64,000 nucleotides of DNA from Microbacterium keratanolyticum (GCF_016907255.1 NZ_JAFBBQ010000001.1:496001-560000); one strand, 5' to 3'; positions 32,698-42,123 are shown, numbered from the stretch's first letter. Numbers and translations: made by a program. Notes: generated from the letters alone by a model not told the origin.

Positions 32698-35124
32698 TCA
32701 TCCGAGGTCTACGAAGCCCTGCCAGCCCCAGCCGATGCGGTTGCTGGCGCCCCAGCTGCCCGCGCCGTTGCCCCGATAGAGGTACAGGTCACCGCCGGGA
32801 GTGCGTGCCAGGACATCGACTGTGCCGTTGCCGTCGAAGTCGCCGGGACCGATCAGACTGCTGAACATCCCCCAGCCGTTGCCGATCTGTCGCGCGTTCC
32901 CCCAACTCCCTGAACCGGTCGTCGGGAAGAGCCACAGTGCACCCGCGGGGGTACGAGCGAGCAGGTCCGAACGACCGTCGCCGTCGAAGTCGCCGACATT
33001 GAAGGCAGCGTCGAAGCCGCTCCAGCCGTATCCGATGACGACAGCGCCGCTCTTCCATCCGCCCTTGCCGTTGCCGGGGTACATCGTAAGCTCTCCCGAG
33101 CTGGTACGCGCGAGGACGTCAGGGATGCGATCGCCGTCGAAGTCGATACCCGAAATCAGCAGACCGAGCGTGTGCCAGCCGTTGCCGATCTTGACCGGTG
33201 CTCCCAGCTTCTTGTCCGCGGTTCCGGGATAGAGGTAGAAATCTCCCGACGGCGTCACGCGGCCGAGGTCCCGGAACCCGTCTCCGTTGAAGTCACCCAT
33301 GGGCAGGAGATTGTCCGCCGCGCTCCAACCGGAGCCCAGCGGGAGAGTCCCCCGCCAGCTCCCCGCGCCGTCGCCGCGGTAGAGGGTGACCGAGCCGTCT
33401 CCGGCGAGAGCCGTGACGTCCACAGCGCCGTCCAGGTCCATGTCACCGGTGCCCGGCTGCAGCGGGCGGACCACGCCAGCGGCAGGCCCCGCTCCGCCGT
33501 TCGACCGCATCGAGGTCCATCCGGTCCCCACTCGCACGGGTCCGGTGAGACCGATCCAGCTCTGTCCGTAGTAGTGCAGGAGGTTGCCCGCCGTATCCGT
33601 GGCGAGCAGATCCGCCCAGCCATCGCCGTCGAAGTCGCCGGCGCTGAAGATCGAGGTGAAGTTCCCCCAGCCGGTGCCGATGAGCTTTGAACCCACCCAT
33701 CCGCCACGACTGTTGCCGTAGTACACCCACAGGCGCCCGGCGCTGTCGCGGGCGACCAGGTCGAGGTTGCCATCTCCGGACATGTCGATGTTGCCGATGA
33801 GCGTCGTCATGCCGCCCCAGCCCCAGCCCACGACAATCGGAGGCAGGAAGCCGCCGCGGTTGTCTCCGCGCCAGAGGTGCAGCGTGCCGGCCTTGTCGGT
33901 CGTGAGCACGTCCGGAACGCCGTCGCCGGACATGTCTCCCGCTGCTGTCGCCAGGACGACATTGGACCAGTCGACCGCAAGGGGCTTCGCGTTCGTCAGG
34001 CCACCCGGGGAGCCGTACATGACCATCACCGACGCACCATTGCGCATGAGCGCGTCCCGGGTGCCGTCGCCGTCGAGATCCCCGACCATCATGACCGTCG
34101 CCCCGCCGACGCCCGTCGCGAGCTTGGATCGCGCCGCAGACGCACCTGGGCCGACCGGATAGGCCCAGACGTCGCCGGCGCTGTCCACGGTCGTGATGTA
34201 GCTGGAGGTGTTCGGGGAGCGCAGCGATCCCGAACCCGAGGTGTCCTGCGTGGAGCCGAACCAGTCCGTGAAGTAGTTGTAGAAGTTGCGGTTGCCGTAG
34301 CTCGAGCAGCTGTCGCCTTCGCCGTAGCCGGCGCGGAGAGCAGCGGCGTTGGGCTGATACGGCGTGTAGTAGTAGAGCGCCGAGGTGGCGGCGTTCTCCA
34401 TGTAGACCGGGCCCGTGCCGCATCCGCGGTTGGGGTGGTACTGCACCTGCCAGGTGTAACCCGGCGCGAAGTAGGTGAACCAGTAGCCCTCGGTGTAGAT
34501 GTTCATCTGCCGGGCGGCACCGTAGATCTGGTAGAAGAATCCGGCGAACTGGGGATCACAGGGCGCGTCGTCGGGGCATCCCTGTCCCAGCGCCATGTCG
34601 TATCGCCACTGGCTGGGCCACGTGTGGGTGATGAGTCCCTGCTCCTTCTGGAGCATGACGAGCAGAACCTGCGGGTTGATGCCGCAGGACTGGGACGCCT
34701 TGTAGATGATCCGCGCGGCGGACTCGTTCGCCGCGCCCGCGTAGCCGTCGCAGTAGCTGTCCGCGGGACGGGTCGGCGTGCTCATCCGGAAGTCCTTGAG
34801 ACAGGTGTACCCGGACGTGCAGCTGGCCACCTTGCTCCGAATGAAGGCGTCGATCTCCGCCTCGGTCATCGAGCGGTTGTTGAAGAAGACGTCATCGGAG
34901 ATGATGTTTCCCGGAGTGAACCCCTCCAGCCCCATCGGGCGCACCGCGCTGTCGACCGCACTCGCGACGGCCGCCGTCTTCACGGCGTCGACAGGCGAGG
35001 CAGGAGCGGCGGATGCGCTCTGAGGTACGAGGAAAGCCGCGACAACGGCAGCGACGGCCAGCAGCGACGCGAATCGTCGTCGGGGCGCGAAGGCTCGTCG
35101 TGGACGTGGGGAGGGTCCAGTCAT
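32698..35124 (-). CDS. Secreted FG-GAP repeat (beta-propeller) protein with lysozyme-like N-terminal domain
   Basis: 808 residues. An Arg-rich start and LLAVAAVVAAFLVPQSASA make a signal peptide of about 40 residues. Residues about 60-220 hold VFFNNRSMTEAEIDAFI, several Cys, SCGINPQVLLVMLQKEQGLI and THTWPSQWRYDMALGQGC, a domain like those of actinobacterial haemagglutinin or transglycosylase-like proteins; the Glu in QKEQGL is a candidate acid. About nine FG-GAP/VCBS-type repeats follow (GDFDGDGWADLLATD, GDFNGDGFRDLG, GDFDGDGRSDLLART), each with a calcium-loop DxDGDG, forming one or more beta-propellers. No cell-wall anchor is visible. ATG 35124 is preferred over the start two codons earlier. 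Confidence 0.87.
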   Translation of the reverse strand: MTGPSPRPRRAFAPRRRFASLLAVAAVVAAFLVPQSASAAPASPVDAVKTAAVASAVDSAVRPMGLEGFTPGNIISDDVFFNNRSMTEAEIDAFIRSKVASCTSGYTCLKDFRMSTPTRPADSYCDGYAGAANESAARIIYKASQSCGINPQVLLVMLQKEQGLITHTWPSQWRYDMALGQGCPDDAPCDPQFAGFFYQIYGAARQMNIYTEGYWFTYFAPGYTWQVQYHPNRGCGTGPVYMENAATSALYYYTPYQPNAAALRAGYGEGDSCSSYGNRNFYNYFTDWFGSTQDTSGSGSLRSPNTSSYITTVDSAGDVWAYPVGPGASAARSKLATGVGGATVMMVGDLDGDGTRDALMRNGASVMVMYGSPGGLTNAKPLAVDWSNVVLATAAGDMSGDGVPDVLTTDKAGTLHLWRGDNRGGFLPPIVVGWGWGGMTTLIGNIDMSGDGNLDLVARDSAGRLWVYYGNSRGGWVGSKLIGTGWGNFTSIFSAGDFDGDGWADLLATDTAGNLLHYYGQSWIGLTGPVRVGTGWTSMRSNGGAGPAAGVVRPLQPGTGDMDLDGAVDVTALAGDGSVTLYRGDGAGSWRGTLPLGSGWSAADNLLPMGDFNGDGFRDLGRVTPSGDFYLYPGTADKKLGAPVKIGNGWHTLGLLISGIDFDGDRIPDVLARTSSGELTMYPGNGKGGWKSGAVVIGYGWSGFDAAFNVGDFDGDGRSDLLARTPAGALWLFPTTGSGSWGNARQIGNGWGMFSSLIGPGDFDGNGTVDVLARTPGGDLYLYRGNGAGSWGASNRIGWGWQGFVDLG

Positions 35125-35218
35125 ACCCAACAGTCTGTCTGATGATCAGCGCTCGACCGGGCGGGACACGCGCCTATGACGCGCAAGTTCGGAGGCATTC
35201 TGCTGCCTCGCATTCCCC

Positions 35219-36268
35219 TCAGTCGCGATGCACGGCGCCGTCACCGGAGGGTGGCGACGCATATCCGTGCGGATTCTTCGACTGCCAGCGCCACGCATCG
35301 GCGGCCATCTCATCGATCGAGCGCGTCGCACGCCAGTCGAGTTCGCGCTCTGCGAGGGCCGTGCTCGCCCACACGCGCGCGAGATCGCCGGGACGTCGGC
35401 CGGTCATGCGGCGTGGGATCTGCCGACCGGTCGCGCGTTCGAACGCCGCGATGAGCTGCAGGACCGAGGTCGGTGTGCCCGTGCCGAGGTTCCAGGCGCG
35501 GATGCCGGGACTCTGCGTGATCGCGCGCAGGGCGGCGACATGGCCTTCGGCCAGATCCATCACGTGAACGTAGTCGCGCTCGCCGGTGCCGTCGGCGGTG
35601 TCATAGTCGTCGCCGAAGATGCTGACCTCAGGAAGCTGACCGATCGCGACGCGGGTGATGAAAGGAGCGATGTTGTTCGGAATCCCGCTCGGGTCTTCGC
35701 CGATCAGTCCGCTGGGGTGGGCGCCGATGGGGTTGAAGTAGCGCAGCAGCGCCACGCTCATGCTCGGGTCTGCGCGCGCGACGTCGACGAGAATGCGCTC
35801 CTGCATGACCTTCGACTGCCCGTAGGGATTCGTCGCCTCCAGCAGTCCCCCGCTCTCGGTGTAGGGCGACGGCTGGTTGTCGCCGTACACCGTTGCCGAC
35901 GACGAGAACACGAGGCGTCCGACGCCGTGCCGCTGCATGACGCGCAGCACGGAGAAGATCGCATCGATGTTGTGGGAGTAGTACTCAAGAGGATTCGCGA
36001 CGCTCTCGCCGACGGCCTTCAGCCCCGCGAAGTGGATGACCGCGTCGGGCACCGCTTCCGCGAACACCCGGTCGAGCTCGTCTTCATCCCGGACGTCGAA
36101 CCCGTAGAACGCCGGACGAACACCCGTGATCGTGTGGATCCGCTCCACGACATCGGGCGCGCTGTTGACCAGGCTGTCGACGATCACGACCTCGTTGCCC
36201 TGCTCGATGAGACTGACCGCGGTGTGCGAGCCGATGAATCCGGCACCGCCGGTAATGAGCACCCGCAT
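35219..36268 (-). CDS. galE: UDP-glucose 4-epimerase
   Basis: A 349-residue extended SDR that interconverts UDP-glucose and UDP-galactose. The NAD motif TGGAGFIGSHTAVSL is at the N-terminus, HFAGLKAVGESVANPLEYY is the GalE-specific block, and the catalytic Ser and Tyr-Lys are in SSSATVYG and NPYGQSK. RYFNPIGAHPSGLIGEDP and GTGERDYVHVMDLAEGHV confirm GalE. A strong GGAGAGGAG precedes the ATG. It supplies UDP-galactose, which glf at 4081 can turn into UDP-galactofuranose. The C-terminus extends by about 15 residues beyond the usual end. Confidence 0.96.
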   Translation of the reverse strand: MRVLITGGAGFIGSHTAVSLIEQGNEVVIVDSLVNSAPDVVERIHTITGVRPAFYGFDVRDEDELDRVFAEAVPDAVIHFAGLKAVGESVANPLEYYSHNIDAIFSVLRVMQRHGVGRLVFSSSATVYGDNQPSPYTESGGLLEATNPYGQSKVMQERILVDVARADPSMSVALLRYFNPIGAHPSGLIGEDPSGIPNNIAPFITRVAIGQLPEVSIFGDDYDTADGTGERDYVHVMDLAEGHVAALRAITQSPGIRAWNLGTGTPTSVLQLIAAFERATGRQIPRRMTGRRPGDLARVWASTALAERELDWRATRSIDEMAADAWRWQSKNPHGYASPPSGDGAVHRD

Positions 36269-36334
36269 CGGGGCTCCTCTCCTTCAGAAATCGTGTTCAG
36301 GCTACCCGGGCAGCCGCTGTGCGTTCGGAATTGT

Positions 36335-37408
36335 CTACAGCTCGGCGTGAAGCGCCCACACGCGTTCGGCCGCTCCCTGCCAGGAGAACGCCCGGCCGCG
36401 ATCGGCGGCGAGCACACGAGCGCGTTGCGCGCCGTCGCCGACCGCATCGATCAGTGCGTCTGCGAGTTCATCGACGCCCACGAGGGCGGCGCCGTCAGCG
36501 AGCACATCCGCGTGCACGTCAGACGCGACGGCGACAACCGGCACCCCGAGTGCCAGCGCCTCGATCGCCCGCCACGGCCACGCGAAACCATCTCCCGCGA
36601 CGAGGAGCGCCTCGGCGCCTCCGATCACGGATGCGCGGTCGCGCACTTCTCCTCGTCCTCGTGCGTGCACAGCACGTTCGGAGAGCCCCGCGGCTGCACC
36701 GCGCGCGACGACTTCCGGCTCGGCTCCCTCGGCGACGTCGAGGACGACCGCCTCCAGTCCCGCTGCAGCCGCGGCGGCGAAGCCGTCGCCGAGCTGATCG
36801 CCCCGTCCGACGATCACGACATAGCGGTCCGGGATGAGCAGGTCTTCGCGGCGCTGCGTCGCGTCTGCGGGGACAGCGAACCCCGTCGGTGCGGCCCCGG
36901 CGATCACACGGACGCGGTCCCCGAATGCGGCGTGCTCCCCCAGTCGAGCGGCGATGGCGTGCGAAGGCACGACGACGGCGTCCGCGTGTCTGACTGCGCG
37001 ACGCAGCATCGCCCGCTGCCAGGCAGCGGTCGACGTGGGCAGTCCCGCGGTGTTCTCCCACGCACAGAGGTCCCAGATCGTGACGACGGTCTGGTCGTGG
37101 TTGTGCACGCGGTCGTGGCGCACCAGCGGTGCGAGGAGAGAGGGAGCGTGAATCATGCCGGCGCCGACGCCGGCAGGCACGCCGAACTGCCAGGCTGCGG
37201 CGAGCTCGCGGCGTCCGAGCCGCATCCGATGCACCTCGGAGACGCCCGGGATCATGGTGTCCTCCGCACCGTTCGGGACGATCGCGGCGACATCACAACC
37301 CGCGGGCGCCGTCTCGACGAGACCACGCGCCAACGATCGCGCCACCCAGGCGTCGTCTCCCGCTGTGGGAGATCCGGTCTGATCGAGAACGACGCGGAGC
37401 TGAACCAT
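36335..37408 (-). CDS. GT4-family glycosyltransferase
   Basis: A 357-residue GT-B protein. VVLDQTGSPTAGDDAWVARS opens the acceptor domain; VHNHDQTVVTIWDL, then RHADAVVVPSHAIAARL and VRVIAGAAPTGF are standard GT4 linker motifs, and the donor side has VAGDGFAWPWRAIEALALGVP, a variant of the ExxxxxE region where the first Glu is not obvious. The ATG at 37408 is preceded by a TANNNT box six bases upstream and no Shine-Dalgarno. The gene faces the DUF4012 gene across 100 bases. The donor is not known. Confidence 0.82.
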   Translation of the reverse strand: MVQLRVVLDQTGSPTAGDDAWVARSLARGLVETAPAGCDVAAIVPNGAEDTMIPGVSEVHRMRLGRRELAAAWQFGVPAGVGAGMIHAPSLLAPLVRHDRVHNHDQTVVTIWDLCAWENTAGLPTSTAAWQRAMLRRAVRHADAVVVPSHAIAARLGEHAAFGDRVRVIAGAAPTGFAVPADATQRREDLLIPDRYVVIVGRGDQLGDGFAAAAAAGLEAVVLDVAEGAEPEVVARGAAAGLSERAVHARGRGEVRDRASVIGGAEALLVAGDGFAWPWRAIEALALGVPVVAVASDVHADVLADGAALVGVDELADALIDAVGDGAQRARVLAADRGRAFSWQGAAERVWALHAEL

Positions 37409-37414
37409 GATTCG

Positions 37415-37420
37415 AGAGTA
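37415..37420 (-). promoter_or_regulatory. Candidate leaderless -10 box for the GT4 gene
   Basis: On the minus strand TACTCT ends six bases before the ATG at 37408. No ribosome site is seen in the gap. Confidence 0.45.
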
Positions 37421-37508
37421 GCCGCGGCCAGCCGTGAGACCGCTGAGGCGTCCCGGCGTCGCCGATGCTTCCTGTTGCAGGTGCCGGGCACCGTGCTTGA
37501 ATGCTCCC

Positions 37509-39266
37509 ATGAGCGATGGCCGGCTTCCGCGAAAGCGACCGCACTGGGTGGTCACGACGCTCCTCCTGCTCGGGCTGCTCCTTGCGGTGGCGGTGGGCTG
37601 GGTCGTCGTGCGGGGTATCGGCGCCACTAACGATCTGCGCCAGGTCGCCGCCGAAGGCGCGGCGCTGAAGACCGCGATCACGGATGCGGAGCTCACTCGG
37701 GCCGGCAACATCGCGACGAGGATCGCAGACCATGCCGATTCCGCGCGTGCGCTGACCTCGGACCCGGTGTGGCGCGGCTTCGAGATCCTCCCCTGGCTCG
37801 GAGCGAACTTCACGGCCGTCCGCGAGGTCGCGGAAGTGGCGGACGATGTGGCATCCGACGCCCTGAAACCCGTTGTGGACGTGGCAGCCGACATCGATCT
37901 GTCCAGCGTCGGCCTCATCGACGGCGCGATCGATCTCGCCCCCTTCGCCGACATCGAGCCTCCGCTCCGCGCGGCGACCGCCTCACTCTCGAATGCGGCA
38001 GCACGCGCGGATCGCATCGACGCGGATGCCACGATCGAGCCACTCGCCGAGGCGATCCACGAGCTCCGTGAGGCCGTGACCGAAGCATCCACCGTCGTCG
38101 GCGCGCTGCACGGCGCGAGCGCACTGCTGCCGACGATGCTCGGGGGCGACGCACCGCGGACGTATGTCGTCGCTATGCAGAACAATGCCGAGCTGCGTTC
38201 CTCCGGCGGCATCGTCGGGGCCCTGGCGCTCATCCGTGCAGACCAAGGCGCGATCACCCTCGTGCGCAACGCGTCGACGCTGGGCTTTCCTGTGCGCGAA
38301 TCATCGCTCGACCTCTCTGCGCCGGTGCGCGCTCTCTTCGACGAACAACCGGGACGCTTCATCCAGAACACGACGAGTGTGCCCGACTTCACCGAGGCCG
38401 CCCCGCTGATCGCCGAGATGTGGCAGAGCTCGTTCGGCGAGACGGTCGACGGTGTCCTCGCCGTCGACACCGTCGTCGCTGCGCATCTGCTTGAGGCCAC
38501 GGGGCCGGTGACGGCCGGAGCGCTGAGCCTTGACAGTGAGAACGTCGTCGATGTGCTCCTCTCGGAGGTCTACCTCACGATCCCGGATCAGGCCACACAG
38601 GACGCGGTCTTCGCGAACGCGAGCGCTGCTCTGTTCGGAGCGGCGCTGACCGCTCCTCCCCGTGAGCTCATCGGCGCCCTCGCAGAGTCCGCTGATGAGA
38701 ACCGGATCCGCATCTGGAGTGCGCACCCCGAGGAGCAGGAGCTCCTCGGGGCATCCAGCCTGGGCGGCGCCCTGCCGCAGGACCCTCCGGATGCCGCCAC
38801 GGTCGGGGTGCTGATCAATGACATCACCGGCGGAAAGATGGACTACTACGCCGACGCGGACTTCACCCTCGCCGTCGGAGAGTGCCGTGGCGAGCCGATC
38901 ACCCGGGTCACGGTCACCTGGAGCAATGGCGCCCCCGCGGACGCCGCCGCCCTGCCCCCTCTCGTGACGGGCAATGGCTGGTACGGGGTGCCAGCGGGCG
39001 AGACGCGCACGCTCATCGCCGTCTACGGTCCGAGCGGATCAGAACTCGCCGCCGACAGCAGAGACGGCTCAGAGGAGCCGGTGCAGAGCACGACGCTGGA
39101 TGGGCGCCCGGTCGTCCAGCACACCGTCCAGTTGGCTCCCGGAGCCGACAGTACGATCACGGTCGATTTCCGCGGCTCGGGAGCCGGCCACGCCCTCACC
39201 GAGCTGCGTCACACGCCACTCATCGAGACCTTCGAGATCACTCCAGAAAAACTCGTCTGCGAGTAG
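37509..39266 (+). CDS. DUF4012 membrane-anchored surface protein
   Basis: 585 residues with one N-terminal membrane segment (VVTTLLLLGLLLAVAVGWVV, about residues 14-34) and a large extracytoplasmic part. AMQNNAELRSSGGIVGALAL, PDFTEAAPLIAEMWQSSFG and DGVLAVDTVVAAHLLEATGP are hallmarks of the DUF4012 family, found in actinobacterial polysaccharide loci and of unknown activity. The start follows an N-terminal basic stretch, RLPRKRPHW, as expected for a membrane anchor. Its position next to glycosyltransferases, an LALTG protein and an LCP ligase suggests a role in polymer assembly at the wall, by association only. Confidence 0.85.
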   Translation: MSDGRLPRKRPHWVVTTLLLLGLLLAVAVGWVVVRGIGATNDLRQVAAEGAALKTAITDAELTRAGNIATRIADHADSARALTSDPVWRGFEILPWLGANFTAVREVAEVADDVASDALKPVVDVAADIDLSSVGLIDGAIDLAPFADIEPPLRAATASLSNAAARADRIDADATIEPLAEAIHELREAVTEASTVVGALHGASALLPTMLGGDAPRTYVVAMQNNAELRSSGGIVGALALIRADQGAITLVRNASTLGFPVRESSLDLSAPVRALFDEQPGRFIQNTTSVPDFTEAAPLIAEMWQSSFGETVDGVLAVDTVVAAHLLEATGPVTAGALSLDSENVVDVLLSEVYLTIPDQATQDAVFANASAALFGAALTAPPRELIGALAESADENRIRIWSAHPEEQELLGASSLGGALPQDPPDAATVGVLINDITGGKMDYYADADFTLAVGECRGEPITRVTVTWSNGAPADAAALPPLVTGNGWYGVPAGETRTLIAVYGPSGSELAADSRDGSEEPVQSTTLDGRPVVQHTVQLAPGADSTITVDFRGSGAGHALTELRHTPLIETFEITPEKLVCE

Positions 39267-39415
39267 TGACGCAGCGCGCGCCCGTGGGGTATGCTCGTTC
39301 CACATCTGGGGATACTGGATTCCGACCACCGTGGGGGTGCAAGGGGTCCGACGACTGAGCAACGCTGGGGAGTGACGCTCAGGCGGTTCCGCGTGAATCT
39401 CACTGGGGGAGAAAC
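39267..39415 (+). promoter_or_regulatory. Non-coding leader of the LALTG surface-protein gene
   Basis: No coding frame is convincing here. TATGCT at 39290-39295 is a possible -10 box and would give a leader of about 115 bases. The leader contains a CTGAGC/GCTCAG stem (39355-39360 and 39377-39382) and several G-runs (GTGGGGGTG, AAGGGG). GGGGGAG just before the ATG is the ribosome site. I cannot match it to a known riboswitch. Confidence 0.4.
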
Positions 39416-39979
39416 ATGCTCAAGCAAGTTGCAGTAACTGGGGTTGCCGTAGGGCTGCTGCTTCTCGCAGCGCCTGCCGCCTCGTACGCGGCCGATCCGT
39501 ATGTGACGGATCCACGCACAACGGTCGATGACCCTGTCATCGAGCCGTGCGAAGTGTCGACATTCCGCTTCGGCGCAGGATTCTTCCTCGCCGGCGAAGA
39601 TGTCGCCGTCTCTGTCTCTGGGCTCAACGGAGAGAGTGCCCCGATCTCGGGCACTGTCGCAGCCGACGATGGCAGCCTCGTCGTGTCGATCGGCGTCCCT
39701 CCGGGCGGAGACGGTGACTATGCCGTCACGTTCACCGGGGCGCAGCGTTCGCACCTCGGCAGCTTCACCGTCGTCAATGGCGGGAACGCGCCGGGGAGCT
39801 GCAGCGACGCCGTCGCCGCTCCGGCGGGAACCGAGCTCCCGCTGAGTAGTGGCACAGGGATAGAACTCGCACTCACGGGAGGCTCCGTGTCTCCGTGGTT
39901 GATCGGCGCCGGCGCACTCGCCGTCGTAGCCGGTGGCGCGCTAGTGGCGACTGGGGTAGTTCGCCGCTCTCGCGTCTGA
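39416..39979 (+). CDS. Small secreted protein with LALTG sortase-type signal
   Basis: 187 residues. The signal peptide is MLKQVAVTGVAVGLLLLAAP with a cleavage near AASYA-AD. The mature part is an Ig-like beta-sandwich in pattern (CEVSTFRFGAGFFLAGEDVA, then GSLVVSIGVPPGGDGDYAVT). The C-terminus has LALTGG, a hydrophobic segment WLIGAGALAVVAGGALVATG and RRSR, the layout of a sortase substrate with an LAxTG motif, used by actinobacterial class E sortases. The sortase itself is not in the window. It is probably wall-anchored. Confidence 0.85.
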   Translation: MLKQVAVTGVAVGLLLLAAPAASYAADPYVTDPRTTVDDPVIEPCEVSTFRFGAGFFLAGEDVAVSVSGLNGESAPISGTVAADDGSLVVSIGVPPGGDGDYAVTFTGAQRSHLGSFTVVNGGNAPGSCSDAVAAPAGTELPLSSGTGIELALTGGSVSPWLIGAGALAVVAGGALVATGVVRRSRV

Positions 39980-40010
39980 CGGGCGGCTCGCTCAGCGACC
40001 GCCCGACGGG

Positions 40011-40046
40011 CGGCGGTGGTTCCCCCTCCCCTCAGGGCCACCGCCG
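40011..40046. terminator. Hairpin after the LALTG gene
   Basis: CGGCGGTGG and CCACCGCCG form a 9-bp perfect stem with an 18-base loop, about 30 bases after the surface-protein stop. It is likely to terminate the plus-strand transcript. Confidence 0.55.
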
Positions 40047-40052
40047 TTCCGG

Positions 40053-40098
40053 CATGAGCATGGGTCTGCGTTTTCCGGCGCATCGACCCATGCTCGTG
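40053..40098. terminator. Long bidirectional hairpin between convergent genes
   Basis: CATGAGCATGGGTC (40053-40066) pairs with GACCCATGCTCGTG (40085-40098), with one G-T pair, and an inner TGCG/CGCA stem continues it around the loop TTTTCCGG. The only breaks are the wobble pair and a two-base bulge. It lies between the surface-protein and LCP genes, which converge, and probably ends transcripts from both sides. Confidence 0.65.
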
Positions 40099-40141
40099 TC
40101 CTTTGTCACGCTCGCTACACCGAACCTGCGGGCGGCGTCCG

Positions 40142-41611
40142 TCAGCCTTCGGGGGTCGGCGTCGGTGTCGGTGGGTGCAACGTCTGCTGCACGAGCTGCT
40201 GAATGTAGGCGTAGTCCGGATTGAACTCGTCGATGCCACCGTCGGGCGTGAGCTCGATCGTCGTGACCTCCTGCTCCTTCGCCTTCAACATGAGATCGAA
40301 GAACTCGGGAAGCTTCGCCTGCGGGAGATCGGTCTCGATGATGGCTGTCCCGGCCTCCGCCACTTCGGTGAAGCGTGTGAGCACGTTCTGGGGGGTGAAC
40401 TGAGCGAGGATGGCCCGCTGCAGCTCGCGCTGACGGAGCATGCGGTCGAAGTCACTCGTCGTGTATCGCGAGCGGGCGTACCACTGCGCGGTGTCGCCGT
40501 CCATTCCCTGCGTTCCGGGCTCGATCCATCCGATCGCCCACTCGTTGACGTCATCGCCGTCCCAACCCTCGGGCGGGCCGCCGATGGGCAGACGCTCGTT
40601 CACTGTCACGGTCACGCCGCCAAGAGCGTCGATGAGCGCCGCGAAGCCGTACATGTCGATGAAGACGTAGTAGGGGATCTCGATGCCGAGGATGCCCTCG
40701 ACGGCGTCTTTCGTCGCCTCGACGCCCGGCTCCGAGCCGAGCGCGACCGCATCCGGGTAGAGATTCTCGCCGTTGTACTCGTTGCGACACACCTCAACCT
40801 CGGTGCGCAGCTGGTTGATACCGCTCCCCCAGCCGCACTCCTCGTCATCGTGGCTCTCGTGCCCGTCCGGGTACAGATCCTGCATCGGTCCGGGTGCGAA
40901 CGGGAACCCGGGCATGTCACGAGGGATGCCCGTGATCGTCATCGCGCCGGTCTCCGCGTTGACAGACACCACCGAGATGCTGTCGAAGCGCATCGAGTCG
41001 CGCCCTTCGCCGCTGTCGGCACCCAGCAGGAGGATGTTGTAGTAGCCATCGCTGGGCGGCAGACTCGGACCGCTCTGACTGAACACCGTGCTGATCGTGC
41101 CGCGGGCGGCGCCGACGATCGTCGCACCGTAGGCGGCACCGGAGCTCAGAAGTCCGACGACCAGAACGGCGACCAGCGGAATCGCGACGCGCGCCGCAGG
41201 GGCGACCTTCACGAGCCGGACGAGGCGGATCGTGTCCAGAGTGAGCACGATCCAGAGCAGGGCATATCCGATGAGGCCGATCTGAGCGATCGTCTGCACC
41301 AGCCAGGACACCCAGCCTCCGCCGACCGTCAGCCACAGCACGCCTTGACGCCAGAACAGCGCCGCCGCCGCGGTGACGAGCACGACGGCCCAGAGCGTGA
41401 GCGTCGCGCCGAGGCCGAACCGGCCGAGCCGCCGGTTGCCCGCGAGCACCTGCGCGGAGCCCGGGAGAAGGATGTTGAGGGCGACCAACCACCATCCGCG
41501 CTTCGTCATCGTCGCCGGTGACGTCGTGTCGGGGTTGCGCAACGGTGCGGTCTCGACGAGACGCCTGCGGCCCGTGCGCGCAGACGTGGCCGGCTCACGA
41601 AGCAGCGTCAT
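40142..41611 (-). CDS. LytR-CpsA-Psr (LCP) family glycopolymer ligase
   Basis: 489 residues with a cytoplasmic start, three to four membrane segments (up to residue about 170) and an extracytoplasmic LCP domain. The domain shows [20 protein letters not shown] and [11 protein letters not shown], the phosphate- and metal-binding Arg/Asp motifs, and later [23 protein letters not shown] enzymes transfer lipid-linked glycans to peptidoglycan. Four N-terminal segments are more than the usual one; an extra membrane domain of this kind occurs in actinobacteria. The start overlaps purE by 4 bases. It is the natural final step for the glycan locus to its left. Confidence 0.92.
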   Translation of the reverse strand: MTLLREPATSARTGRRRLVETAPLRNPDTTSPATMTKRGWWLVALNILLPGSAQVLAGNRRLGRFGLGATLTLWAVVLVTAAAALFWRQGVLWLTVGGGWVSWLVQTIAQIGLIGYALLWIVLTLDTIRLVRLVKVAPAARVAIPLVAVLVVGLLSSGAAYGATIVGAARGTISTVFSQSGPSLPPSDGYYNILLLGADSGEGRDSMRFDSISVVSVNAETGAMTITGIPRDMPGFPFAPGPMQDLYPDGHESHDDEECGWGSGINQLRTEVEVCRNEYNGENLYPDAVALGSEPGVEATKDAVEGILGIEIPYYVFIDMYGFAALIDALGGVTVTVNERLPIGGPPEGWDGDDVNEWAIGWIEPGTQGMDGDTAQWYARSRYTTSDFDRMLRQRELQRAILAQFTPQNVLTRFTEVAEAGTAIIETDLPQAKLPEFFDLMLKAKEQEVTTIELTPDGGIDEFNPDYAYIQQLVQQTLHPPTPTPTPEG

Positions 41612-42123
41612 AGAGAGTCCTTCAGGCGCTGATTCTTCGCCTCGACCTGTCCCTCCAGTTCGCGCGCGTACGTCTCAACGCGATCCGCCAGTGCAGCGTC
41701 GGACGTGCCGAGGATGCGCGCGGCGAGGAGGCCTGCGTTCTTTGCGCCACCGATCGAGACGGTGGCGACAGGGATGCCGGCGGGCATCTGAACGATCGAC
41801 AGGAGCGAGTCCATGCCGTCGAGGTAGGCGAGCGGGACCGGAACACCGATCACGGGCAGTGCCGTCGTCGAGGCGATCATTCCCGGCAGGTGAGCGGCTC
41901 CGCCTGCACCCGCGATGATCACGCGGATGCCTCGGGCCCGCGCCTCGCGGCCGTACCGCACCAGCTTGTCGACGGTGCGGTGCGCGGAGACCACTTCGAC
42001 CTCGTGCGGAATTCCGAAGTCGCTCAGCGCCTGCGAGGCATCCGCCATCACACGCCAATCGGAATCGGAACCCATGATGACGCCGACGAGTGGCGCGGAG
42101 GAGGAATGCAGTGGCCCAGTCAC
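41608..42123 (-). CDS. purE: N5-carboxyaminoimidazole ribonucleotide mutase
   Basis: 171 residues. PurE converts N5-CAIR to CAIR in purine synthesis. [32 protein letters not shown] and [15 protein letters not shown] are the conserved substrate-binding motifs, with the active-site Ser and His in GSDSD and SAHRT. It begins with GTG; TAGCCT ends six bases upstream, with no ribosome site. purK lies upstream and LCP downstream. Confidence 0.96.
   Translation of the reverse strand: MTGPLHSSSAPLVGVIMGSDSDWRVMADASQALSDFGIPHEVEVVSAHRTVDKLVRYGREARARGIRVIIAGAGGAAHLPGMIASTTALPVIGVPVPLAYLDGMDSLLSIVQMPAGIPVATVSIGGAKNAGLLAARILGTSDAALADRVETYARELEGQVEAKNQRLKDSL

Noticed and set aside
32110..32913. Plus-strand open frame of 267 codons across the exporter permease and the FG-GAP gene end
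   Set aside because: It overlaps two well-supported minus-strand genes, spans two strong hairpins and shows biased composition with no recognisable motif.
38151..38500. Minus-strand extension of the GT4 gene to 721 codons over the DUF4012 gene
   Set aside because: The added part is Ser/Ala/Arg-rich shadow sequence. The GT4 N-terminal motif starts at ATG 37408, where a promoter box also sits.
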